In this document: one piece after another, positions 1-7,023 of the stretch | Layout: each line of letters begins with the position of its first letter | Position numbering within the stretch: position 1 is the first letter of the stretch | Source: an uncultured Pseudomonadota bacterium | GTDB lineage: Bacteria; Pseudomonadota; Alphaproteobacteria; Rs-D84 | Direction: 5' to 3' | NCBI GenBank assembly: GCA_902801125.1 | Contig: CADCGT010000005.1 | Coordinates: 1 to 64,000 of the forward strand | Length of the DNA stretch: 64,000 nucleotides | Notes under the pieces: generated by a model | What the model was told of the DNA's origin: nothing | The model's database searches: none | What the model saw: the letters and a program-made list of their open reading frames with translations, nothing else | Program-made: the position numbers and the translations under genes

Positions 1-80
1 GTGACGATTGTGTCGGCAAAGACCGAATTTATCGCGATTATGGATGCGATTGCACCAAGTAAGAATGATTTTTTTATCAT
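1..80 (-). CDS. Secreted protein, 5' end only (stalk-like family candidate)
   Basis: Only the first 26 codons are inside the window; the gene runs off the left edge. They encode a clear signal peptide (MIKK start, hydrophobic core, VFA cleavage site) followed by DTIV. The start is fixed by an AGGGG ribosome binding site just upstream. The mature N-terminus resembles those of the secreted proteins at 51771 and 59188, which continue with a T-x-x-x-YVD motif. The 165-base upstream region is almost identical to that of the 51771 gene, so the two are probably paralogues. Function unknown; an exported, probably surface or periplasmic protein is inferred. Confidence 0.7.
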   Translation of the reverse strand, partial: MIKKSFLLGAIASIIAINSVFADTIV

Positions 81-244
81 ATTTTTCCCCTATATTCCTA
101 TATAAAAAGTGTACAATAAACCAAGGTTTTTTTACGCCTGAATTTTGAAAAAATTGAAAATCGCTAACCCGTTGTTTTTACGAAAAAACAAAATTTTGAT
201 TTTTTGAAAAAAAGTGTTGATTTTAAACCTTGGTTTTTTTACGC
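81..244 (-). promoter_or_regulatory. Duplicated upstream control element, copy 1
   Basis: Read on the minus strand this region is nearly identical to 51606-51770, with a few substitutions and one indel. It begins and ends with the direct repeat GCGTAAAAAAACC, each time running into a dyad of the form AAACC-N2-GGTTT (118-129 and 225-236), which looks like an operator for a dimeric regulator. Between them lies AT-rich sequence with a short CAAAATTTTG palindrome. The ribosome binding site and start codon are part of the conserved block. Binding protein unknown. Confidence 0.75.
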
Positions 245-246
245 GT

Positions 247-271
247 AAACCCCGCGGATTCCGCGGGTTTT
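247..271. terminator. GC-rich hairpin upstream of control element copy 1
   Basis: A perfect inverted repeat CCCGCGG-N2-CCGCGGG followed by a short T run on the plus strand. The same kind of CCGCGG hairpin sits upstream of the second control-element copy (51570-51592), so it may insulate the element from read-through. Confidence 0.6.
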
Positions 272-305
272 AACCTTGTCGCGACGGAGCGATAGCGCAG
301 ACAGA

Positions 306-375
306 ACTAACCACTTACACCCGTCGCGGCACGCCGCGCCGCGGTCGTGACGGACTAACCACTAACCACTTACAC
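306..375. repeat. Intergenic heptamer repeat with GC-rich palindrome
   Basis: CTAACCA-type units flank a GC-rich palindrome that opens with CCGTCGCGG and closes with GTGACGG. About 49 bases of it (306-354) occur as an inverted, essentially identical copy at 41449-41500, and a variant occurs at 52294-52378. It is non-coding and lies between the pal terminator and the control element. It behaves like a REP-type dispersed element. Confidence 0.7.
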
Positions 376-390
376 CGGCCACCAACCACA

Positions 391-419
391 AAAAAACACC
401 GGCAACCGCCGGCGTTTTT
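391..419 (-). terminator. pal terminator
   Basis: The inverted repeat CCGGC-N3-GCCGG is flanked by A and T runs, so it can act on either strand. It lies just past the pal stop codon. Confidence 0.8.
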
Positions 420-441
420 GAATTTTCAACACTGGTAAATA

Positions 442-858
442 TTATTTAACAGTTGTTGTTGCGTTACGATTGAATTTCCAAACGTCTTCGCCGGTACCTT
501 TGACCAATGGGCGTTCTTTACCATAGGAAATGGTGGAAATACGTTTCGGGTTGATACCTTCGTCAACCAATACGCGTTTCGCCGCGTTTGCACGACGCGC
601 ACCCAATGCAAGGTTGTATTCGGTTGAACCGCGTTCGTCGCAGTTTCCAGCGATTTGAACCTTGACATCTTCGTTCGCCTTCATATACAACGCCTGACCC
701 ATCAAATTGTCATGCGCCGCATCGGAAATTTCCGAAGAATTGAACGCAAAGAACACGCGTTGATTGTTAATATCTTCCGGGGTTGTCACCTTGGAAGAAC
801 CACATGCCGCCAGTAAACCGGCCGCACCAGCCAATAAAGCAAAGTTTTTTATTTTCAT
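442..858 (-). CDS. pal: Peptidoglycan-associated lipoprotein Pal
   Basis: This 138-residue protein is the outer-membrane lipoprotein of the Tol-Pal system, which ties the outer membrane to peptidoglycan during division. It has a lipoprotein signal peptide with lipobox LAAC around residue 19. An OmpA-type peptidoglycan-binding domain follows, with the motifs VFFAFNSS, CDERGSTEYNLALGARRA and ISYGKERP. The Asp and Arg expected to bind diaminopimelate are present. The start chosen (858) follows a good GGGAG site. An open frame continues upstream but would replace the signal peptide with an implausible leader. tolB and tolQRA are not in the window. Its own promoter lies upstream and its own terminator downstream. 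Confidence 0.95.
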   Translation of the reverse strand: MKIKNFALLAGAAGLLAACGSSKVTTPEDINNQRVFFAFNSSEISDAAHDNLMGQALYMKANEDVKVQIAGNCDERGSTEYNLALGARRANAAKRVLVDEGINPKRISTISYGKERPLVKGTGEDVWKFNRNATTTVK

Positions 859-894
859 GAAAATACTCCCTTGAGTTTCTGTTGCTCGTGGTAT

Positions 895-923
895 AGTGTA
901 TAATAAAATTTTTGATAAATCAA
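895..923 (-). promoter_or_regulatory. pal promoter
   Basis: On the minus strand TTGATT (923-918), a 17-base spacer and TACACT (900-895) form a good sigma-70-type promoter about 40 bases before the pal start codon. Confidence 0.6.
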
Positions 924-951
924 GATAAAACAAAAAAAAGAGATAAAAAAC

Positions 952-1695
952 ATGGATAATTATTTGCAAGATTTGGTTTTGGCGGGCGTTAAATGGGAAT
1001 TGACAGATGTATCGGTTGGTTTTATGGAAATGGTTGCGCACGCCAATGCGCCCGCACCGGCGCGCACGCGAACCGCGACGGTTGTGCCACCAATATCGCC
1101 GGCATCGCCTATGGATATAGATACCGCGGTTGCGATGTCTTTGCGACCGACAACAATGGACGCATTGGTGCGAATGATTGGGGAATTTAATCATCCACTG
1201 CGTGCGGGGGCGACGAATGTCGTTGCGCCACATGTCGCGACAAATCCAAATGGTTTGGTTATTATAACCGATATTCCATCCGCCGACGATGATGCATCGG
1301 GGAATATACTGTCGGGTGCGGCGGGCGAATTATTGGATAAAATGCTTGGGGCAATCGGCATGTCGCGCGAAAATGTGTCTATTGTGCCGTTGGTGTTTTG
1401 GCGCACCCCGGGCGGTCGCACCCCGACGCAAATAGAAATGGATTTGGCGCGTCCGTTTATAAACCGTGCGATTGAATTATTGGAACCGCGTGTGATATTG
1501 ACACTTGGGACATTGGCGGCGTCCGCCATTGCCGGGGTTGATTTAATGAAATCTCATGGTGTGGATACGGTTATTCAGAACGATATTCATGTTGTTCCGA
1601 TTTATCACCCGAATTATTTGATATTGAAACCCACCGCCAAGGCGCCTGTGTGGACCGCATTGCAAAATGTGCAAAAAATGTTGAAAAGTGTATAA
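952..1695 (+). CDS. Uracil-DNA glycosylase family 4/5-like protein, cysteine-free
   Basis: This 247-residue protein matches the family 4 uracil-DNA glycosylase fold, which removes uracil from DNA. Recognisable parts are the AGELLDKMLGAIGM helix, the WRTPGGRTPT loop (equivalent to the RPPGNR-PT motif), the RPFINRAIELLEP-VI-LG segment, and a C-terminal YHPNYL motif. It contains no cysteine at all, so the 4Fe-4S cluster of canonical members cannot form. The usual GEAPG motif is changed to TDIPS. The first 80 residues are low-complexity and Pro/Ala-rich. Alphaproteobacterial relatives commonly keep a WRPPGN variant, so partial ligand loss may be lineage-wide. Activity is uncertain. Confidence 0.8.
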   Translation: MDNYLQDLVLAGVKWELTDVSVGFMEMVAHANAPAPARTRTATVVPPISPASPMDIDTAVAMSLRPTTMDALVRMIGEFNHPLRAGATNVVAPHVATNPNGLVIITDIPSADDDASGNILSGAAGELLDKMLGAIGMSRENVSIVPLVFWRTPGGRTPTQIEMDLARPFINRAIELLEPRVILTLGTLAASAIAGVDLMKSHGVDTVIQNDIHVVPIYHPNYLILKPTAKAPVWTALQNVQKMLKSV

Positions 1696-1738
1696 AAATA
1701 TTTAATAATCCCCGCATAGACATTAAAAGGAGTCGACA

Positions 1739-2296
1739 ATTAAACCGTCAAATAACCGTGATGGCCGCCGTGATATGGGACCACGTATAAACAATCGTAT
1801 AATTTCAAAATCTGTCCAGGTTATTGGGTCTGATGGCCAAAATTTGGGCGTTATGCAAACATCTGAAGCCATTGCGATGGCGATGGACAACGGTATGGAT
1901 TTGGTTGAATTAAATGCCAACGCCACACCGCCGGTTGCGAAAATCATGGACTTTGGTAAGTATAAATACGAACAGAAAAAACGCGCATCCGAGGCGAAAA
2001 AGAAACAAAAAACCATGGAAATGAAAGAGGTTTGGATTAAACCATTCATTGAAGAAAACGATTTGCAAATAAAATTGAAAAAGGTTTTTGAATTCTTGGA
2101 CGGCGGGGACAAGGTTAAAATATCGGTAATGACGCATGGAAATCGTCGTGTGTTGGCGCGTGGGCGTGACGCGGTGCCGGCACTGTTTGAACATGTGGTC
2201 GAATTGATTGGCGCGCGTGGCACATTGGAAAGTCGTTCAAAACCGGACGAACGCACCAAGTCTATTGTTATCGCGCCGGCAAAACCCGCAAAGTAA
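1739..2296 (+). CDS. infC: Translation initiation factor IF-3 (ATT start)
   Basis: IF-3 binds the 30S subunit, prevents subunit joining and checks the start codon and initiator tRNA. The N-domain (RINNRI...GVDLVEL-type segment), the basic linker rich in Lys, and the C-domain (VKISV, LARGRD) are all visible. The first ATG (1775) has no ribosome binding site. In the same frame an ATT at 1739 lies six bases after AAGGAG and adds 12 residues that match the usual IF-3 N-terminus. An AUU start is the known autoregulatory device of infC: IF-3 discriminates against its own start codon. Predicted length is 185 residues. No rpmI/rplT follow, unlike the usual order. Confidence 0.93.
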   Translation: MKPSNNRDGRRDMGPRINNRIISKSVQVIGSDGQNLGVMQTSEAIAMAMDNGMDLVELNANATPPVAKIMDFGKYKYEQKKRASEAKKKQKTMEMKEVWIKPFIEENDLQIKLKKVFEFLDGGDKVKISVMTHGNRRVLARGRDAVPALFEHVVELIGARGTLESRSKPDERTKSIVIAPAKPAK

Positions 2297-2306
2297 GGAT
2301 TAAATT

Positions 2307-2708
2307 ATGACAGATAAAGATGTCGAAGAATATTATAAAACCAAAGAGGGTGAATCGGTCAAAAAAATTATAGAATCTGATAAGCAAGACGCGGTTGTTT
2401 ACAGTGTGACAAGCGATAGGTACCATATTTATGTCAAGTGTTGGAGTCCTGTGTGGAAAACAATTGAAATTAAAGATGACCTTGGTTCATACATCAATGA
2501 ATTTCAACGTGGCGATATTATATCAATAGGAAAATTAGCGGGTGGGGGTTATTATATAAACGAAAACAAAACTGTATCAAAAATAATACAAGACGGCAAA
2601 AATAAAATATTAAAAGATTTTAATGAGAACCAGCAGCATAACATACTGATTATAAGTGAATATAGACTTTGGTTATTAACCACTAAAAAAACACCCGCGC
2701 GTCTATGA
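2307..2708 (+). CDS. Hypothetical protein with C-terminus running into a repeat and terminator
   Basis: This 133-residue protein is not recognised. It is soluble, charged and has no signal peptide. A central stretch (YHIYVKCWSPVWKTIEIKDDLGSYI...GDIISIGKL) could be an OB- or SH3-like beta barrel, but this is only a pattern impression. It starts ten bases after infC with an AAGGA site, so it is probably co-transcribed. Its last codons read through a CTAACCA-like repeat unit and into the left arm of the terminator hairpin, and the stop lies in the loop. The original stop may have been lost when a repeat inserted. Confidence 0.6.
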   Translation: MTDKDVEEYYKTKEGESVKKIIESDKQDAVVYSVTSDRYHIYVKCWSPVWKTIEIKDDLGSYINEFQRGDIISIGKLAGGGYYINENKTVSKIIQDGKNKILKDFNENQQHNILIISEYRLWLLTTKKTPARL

Positions 2709-2741
2709 TAGTGGTCTATCGCGACCGCGGGTGTTTTTTAT
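2688..2741. terminator. Bidirectional terminator
   Basis: An 11-base perfect stem (AAACACCCGCG with CGCGGGTGTTT) closes a 26-base loop between convergent genes, with A and T runs on both sides. The left arm is inside the preceding coding sequence. Confidence 0.75.
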
Positions 2742-2768
2742 TTTGTGATTGGGGTTGTTGTGGGAACT

Positions 2769-4115
2769 CTATTCCATATTCAATAACCATTCCAATACAT
2801 TCAAACGTTTTATGCCGTTTAGTTCGCTGTCCCCATAATCCATGGTCAAAAGGTATTTTGGGTAATTGTCTTTTATTTGTTGCAACGACCCATATTCACG
2901 TTTCATAACATCTTCATTGCCCATTATAGACCAGGCGACCTGATAGTATTCTGTTTGACCGCCCGGTTTTGTTGCGACAAAATCAACTTCGATTGTTTTG
3001 CGTTCTGCTTTGCCTTCATTGTTTTTAACCATGGTTTGTATTTTTCCAACAGATACATTATAACCACGACGTATCAATTCCAAATACACAACGTTTTCAA
3101 GTATGTGTCCGGCGTCGGTATCTTTGTCACCCAACAGGGCATAACGCAAGCCGGCGTCAACGACATAATATTTAGAATCTCCACCTAATCGTTGTTTACC
3201 TTTTATGTCGTATCTATCACATTTATACATTAGAAAACTGTCTAATAACCCTTTGATATAAGTATCTATCGTTGGTGCCGAAACATTATAACCGTTCGCT
3301 TTTAATCCGCGTTCTATGCCACGCAAAGATGTTTCACGACCTATGTTATCAAACATATATCTTATAACGTTGTCTAATTTGGTGTCATTTGCTATACCAA
3401 ATCGTCTCACAATGTCTTTTTGTATAGTGTTTTGAAATACTGTATCCATCAGGTAATCGGTTATAACCTGTTTGTTTTCCATGTGGACCAATTTTTGTAC
3501 CTGTGGAAAACCGCTTTCATGTATGTAATCCAAGTATATTGCATAAGGATTATTGTGTTTTTCAAGGTCGGCACGTGTCCGTATTTGATGATTAAAGTTT
3601 TGACCGTAAAAACTAAAATATTCTGAAAAAGACAACGGTTGCATTTTTATTTCAACATAACGCCCACCAAAAGAATTGGCGATATCACTGGAAAACATAT
3701 ATGCGTTAGACCCAGTTAAGTACACGTCTATGTTGCCACGCAAACGTAGACCTTTGGCGACAGTTTGCCAATTTTTTACCATTTGTATTTCGTCTAGGAA
3801 TACATAATAGTTTTTATCGTCTTTGATTTTGGACAATACGTAATCCAACAAGGTTTGATAATCTTCTAAAAAGCCATCATCGTTCAATTTTAGCCCGATT
3901 TTCTTTGTTTGTTCGGGGTCTTCAAGATTTATAGATATTATGTGATTTTCGGTTGTGGTTTTATTACGCAACAAATCCCATTGGAATAATTCAAGCAATT
4001 TCGATTTGCCACAGCGACGCACCCCCGTCACTATTTTGACAAGGTCGGTTTGTCCTAACCAATTTTTCAATTTTTCTATGTAATCTGTGCGTTGTATCAA
4101 TATTTCGGACGCCAT
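2769..4115 (-). CDS. AAA-14 ATPase with DUF4143 domain
   Basis: A 448-residue protein of the AAA-14/DUF4143 family. It has Walker A GVRRCGKSK near residue 33, Walker B YYVFLDEIQM, and a YLTGSN sensor motif. The C-terminal DUF4143 region shows a PD-(D/E)XK-nuclease-like pattern (ENVVYLELIRRGY, then EVDFVA, then YYQVA). The family is widespread, often horizontally transferred, and its role is unsettled. The start at 4115 is chosen because AGGGG lies seven bases upstream. The base composition is more AT-rich than the neighbours, which fits transfer. The promoter carries an operator-like palindrome, so the gene is probably tightly repressed. Confidence 0.85.
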   Translation of the reverse strand: MASEILIQRTDYIEKLKNWLGQTDLVKIVTGVRRCGKSKLLELFQWDLLRNKTTTENHIISINLEDPEQTKKIGLKLNDDGFLEDYQTLLDYVLSKIKDDKNYYVFLDEIQMVKNWQTVAKGLRLRGNIDVYLTGSNAYMFSSDIANSFGGRYVEIKMQPLSFSEYFSFYGQNFNHQIRTRADLEKHNNPYAIYLDYIHESGFPQVQKLVHMENKQVITDYLMDTVFQNTIQKDIVRRFGIANDTKLDNVIRYMFDNIGRETSLRGIERGLKANGYNVSAPTIDTYIKGLLDSFLMYKCDRYDIKGKQRLGGDSKYYVVDAGLRYALLGDKDTDAGHILENVVYLELIRRGYNVSVGKIQTMVKNNEGKAERKTIEVDFVATKPGGQTEYYQVAWSIMGNEDVMKREYGSLQQIKDNYPKYLLTMDYGDSELNGIKRLNVLEWLLNME

Positions 4116-4138
4116 TTTTAACCCCTTTGGTTGCATGT

Positions 4139-4192
4139 ATTATACTTTACAAAAATGTAAAAATCAACAAAATTGTAAAGTGTGTTTTACAA
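4139..4192 (-). promoter_or_regulatory. Promoter with palindromic operators for the DUF4143 ATPase
   Basis: On the minus strand TTGATT (4167-4162), a 17-base spacer and TATAAT (4144-4139) form a near-consensus promoter. A perfect dyad TTTACA-N4-TGTAAA (4146-4161) occupies the spacer almost exactly. A second dyad TTGTAAA-N6-TTTACAA (4173-4192) lies just upstream of the -35 box. Two related palindromes over a strong promoter suggest repression by a dimeric regulator, which is not identified here. Confidence 0.75.
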
Positions 4193-4245
4193 AATGTGTT
4201 TTTGCTGACTTTTGCTTTTTGTGCTGCATAAAGGCGATTTATTAT

Positions 4246-4274
4246 TTGATTTTTTTATAATGTTTTTGTATCTT
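4246..4274 (+). promoter_or_regulatory. xseB-mutS promoter
   Basis: TTGATT, a 17-base spacer and TATCTT precede xseB by about 24 bases. Confidence 0.55.
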
Positions 4275-4297
4275 GTTTCGCAACAAAGGATTTAAAT

Positions 4298-4501
4298 ATG
4301 GATTCAGAAAAATTATCTTTTGAAGAGGCGTATAAACAACTGACCGAATTGGTTAAAAAAATGGAATCGGGCGAATTGCCCCTTGCGGATTCGGTTGCCG
4401 CGTATGAACAGGGTATTAAACTAAAAGCCTATTGCGAACAGTTATTGAAAGAGGCCGAATTAAAAATCGAAACATTGAAAATATCAACACCAAACGCGTA
4501 A
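4298..4501 (+). CDS. xseB: Exodeoxyribonuclease VII small subunit
   Basis: At 67 residues this has the usual size and pattern of XseB, which assembles around XseA to form exonuclease VII, a single-strand DNA nuclease. The motifs LSFEEAYKQL, ELPLADSV and AYEQGIKL match the family. An AAAGGA site precedes the ATG. It is first in a run with mutS, whose start lies 12 bases after the xseB stop, so both DNA repair genes are probably co-transcribed. Confidence 0.92.
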   Translation: MDSEKLSFEEAYKQLTELVKKMESGELPLADSVAAYEQGIKLKAYCEQLLKEAELKIETLKISTPNA

Positions 4502-4512
4502 AGGTGACGTCC

Positions 4513-7014
4513 GTGGCGGAAAAATCTAAACTGACCCCCGTGATGCAGCAATATGTGGATTTCAAGGCGGAAAATCCAGATGCGTTGTTGATGTTTCGTT
4601 TGGGGGATTTTTTTGAATCTTTCTTTGACGATGCAAAAATAATCAGTGAAAAATTGGGCCTGGTTTTGACATCGCGCGGAACCGATGGCGACGGCGCAGA
4701 TATTCCTATGTGCGGGATACCGTGGCATGCGTCGGATAATTATTTTGGTCGCCTTGTTAAAATGGGGTATAAATTGGCGTTGGTGGAACAAATGGAAACC
4801 CCCGCCCAGGCCAAAGAACGTGGTCATAAATTTATTGAACGAAAAATCGTTCGTGTTTTGACGCCGGGAACATTGACCGATGAAAATTTACTGGCCCCGA
4901 AAAGTTCGAATTTTTTAATGGCGGTTGTATGTACGGGTGGCAATTCGTTTGATGTTGCGGGCTGTGATATTTCAACGGGCGAATTCTTTGTTGGCACGAC
5001 AGATGATATTATCGATGATTTGGTTCGCACCGACCCGGCCGAGGTTATATATCCATCAATCGATGCCGAAAACAAGACGATAATGGATATTCGCGATATG
5101 TTCAAATCGACACCTGTGTTTGAAAAAATATATCGACGTGGTGACATAGACACAATTATTTCAACTGTGTTCGCCGGGAATGCGAATAATTCAAATTCGG
5201 CGGTCGCACTTTTGGCGGGGTATCTGTTTAATACCCAACGTGGCGCGGCCTTGACATTCCGTGCGCCGTATGAATTTAAATCTGGGGCGACATTACTGAT
5301 AGATTCTGCGACATGGAAAAGTTTGGAATTGGATGCGCCGATAAACGATGGTGGGCGATGCCTGATGGATGTGTTGGATAATACGAAAACATCGGCGGGC
5401 GCGCGTAAATTGCGTGCGTATTTGCGTAATTTAAGTGGTGATTTAATAGAAATTAAAAATCGTCAATCGCATATTGCGCACATGGTTTTGAATTCTGATG
5501 TGCGCACGACGGTGTGTGATGCATTGACGCGTGTGCCGGATGTTGGGCGCGCGTTGGCGCGATTGCTGTCGGGGCGCGGCACGCCGCGTGATATGCGTGG
5601 TGTGGCCGATTTTTTGACATGCCTGCCGAACATTAAATTGATATCGACGCGCCTTAACCCAGAATTGGCGGTGCGTATGGAACGGATTCATACGCATGAT
5701 GAATTGGCGTTGAAATTAAATTCTGCGTTGGCGGATGAATTGCCAACATTTTTCCGCGATGGTGGTGTTATTCGTGACGGGTTTGATGGCGCGTTGGACG
5801 ATGCGCGTGAATTATCGCATGGCGGGCGCACGGCGGTTGCCGCGACCCAGGCGGAATATATTGAAAAAACCGGCATACATAACCTTAAAATCAAATTTAA
5901 CAATATGCTTGGGTATTTTATAGAGGTTCCATCCGCCCGTGCAGATGATATGATGCGGCCTGATTCTGGGTTTATACATCGGCAAACGATGGCGGGCAAT
6001 ATGCGTTTTACGACGGAAAAATTGATTGCGTTGGATAATGATATTCGTTCGGCGTCTGACCGCGCGGCGGCAATAGAAGACACGATAATAGAATCTTTGA
6101 TTGAATCGGTGCGCACGGTGTCGGATGATATATTGGCGGCCGCCGATTTAATCGCGGATTTAGATGTGTGGGCAACATTGGCGTCGTGTGCGGTTGATTG
6201 GAATTGGGTATGTCCGGTTATGACAAACGGTGTTGAGTTTAATATTGTTGGCGGCCGTCACCCGGTCATAGAATATGTCTTGCGGGCGGCGGGCGATAAC
6301 TTTGTTAAAAATGATTGTAATTTGAACGATGCGCCAATTGCGTTGTTGACCGGGCCAAATATGGCGGGTAAATCAACATACCTGCGCCAGAATGCGATTC
6401 TGGTCGTGTTGGCGCACATGGGGTCTTTTGTGCCGGCATCGTCCGCCGAAATTGGCATCTGTGACCAGTTGTTTAGTCGCGTTGGTGCGTCGGATAACCT
6501 TGCCGCGGGGCAATCCACATTTATGGTGGAAATGAGCGAGACCGCAAATATCCTTCGCCGTGCGGGCCGGCGTTCGTTTATAATATTTGATGAAATTGGT
6601 CGCGGAACGGCAACATACGACGGTATGGCAATTGCAGATGCGGTATTAGAATACCTTGATGGAATTGGTGCGCGCACATTGTTTGCGACGCATTATCATG
6701 AATTGACCGATTTATGTGCGGACCGCGGCGGGCCACTTGGGCGTGTTGCGTGTTTAACGATTGATGTTCGCGAACACAATAACGATATTGTGTTTATGCA
6801 CCGCATCGTGCCGGGTGTTGCGAATCGTTCGTATGGTATTCATGTTGCAAAAATGGCGGGCATGCCAGAATCGGTTGTTGCGCGTGCGGAATCTGTTTTG
6901 GCGCGATTTGAATCCGGGGCGACTGTGTCACAGGCCGGGCCGCGAAAAACATCGGTTGCGCCATGTGTGGAATCGCCCACATCGACAAAACGGCAATTAT
7001 CTTTGTTTGGCTAG
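4513..7014 (+). CDS. mutS: DNA mismatch repair protein MutS
   Basis: The 833-residue protein recognises base mismatches and starts methyl-independent or MutL-dependent repair. The N-terminal mismatch-binding domain (RLGDFFESFFDDA) carries the Phe-x-Glu needed for mismatch contact. The ATPase domain has Walker A GPNMAGKST near residue 614 and DEIGRGT near 692. Length is typical. The start is chosen as GTG at 4513, six bases after AAGGTG. The frame is open further upstream into xseB, but those codons overlap it and have no binding site. truB follows after nine bases. Confidence 0.96.
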   Translation: MAEKSKLTPVMQQYVDFKAENPDALLMFRLGDFFESFFDDAKIISEKLGLVLTSRGTDGDGADIPMCGIPWHASDNYFGRLVKMGYKLALVEQMETPAQAKERGHKFIERKIVRVLTPGTLTDENLLAPKSSNFLMAVVCTGGNSFDVAGCDISTGEFFVGTTDDIIDDLVRTDPAEVIYPSIDAENKTIMDIRDMFKSTPVFEKIYRRGDIDTIISTVFAGNANNSNSAVALLAGYLFNTQRGAALTFRAPYEFKSGATLLIDSATWKSLELDAPINDGGRCLMDVLDNTKTSAGARKLRAYLRNLSGDLIEIKNRQSHIAHMVLNSDVRTTVCDALTRVPDVGRALARLLSGRGTPRDMRGVADFLTCLPNIKLISTRLNPELAVRMERIHTHDELALKLNSALADELPTFFRDGGVIRDGFDGALDDARELSHGGRTAVAATQAEYIEKTGIHNLKIKFNNMLGYFIEVPSARADDMMRPDSGFIHRQTMAGNMRFTTEKLIALDNDIRSASDRAAAIEDTIIESLIESVRTVSDDILAAADLIADLDVWATLASCAVDWNWVCPVMTNGVEFNIVGGRHPVIEYVLRAAGDNFVKNDCNLNDAPIALLTGPNMAGKSTYLRQNAILVVLAHMGSFVPASSAEIGICDQLFSRVGASDNLAAGQSTFMVEMSETANILRRAGRRSFIIFDEIGRGTATYDGMAIADAVLEYLDGIGARTLFATHYHELTDLCADRGGPLGRVACLTIDVREHNNDIVFMHRIVPGVANRSYGIHVAKMAGMPESVVARAESVLARFESGATVSQAGPRKTSVAPCVESPTSTKRQLSLFG

Positions 7015-7023
7015 GGGTAAAAA

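Noticed and set aside
81-244. Invertible promoter flanked by inverted repeats
   Set aside because: AAACC-N2-GGTTT is itself a near palindrome, so the two copies are better read as direct operator dyads. No recombinase gene lies nearby. Inversion remains possible but unsupported.
859-1233. N-terminal extension of pal by an upstream open frame
   Set aside because: It would bury the lipobox signal peptide 125 residues inside the protein and overlaps the divergent gene; no binding site is present.
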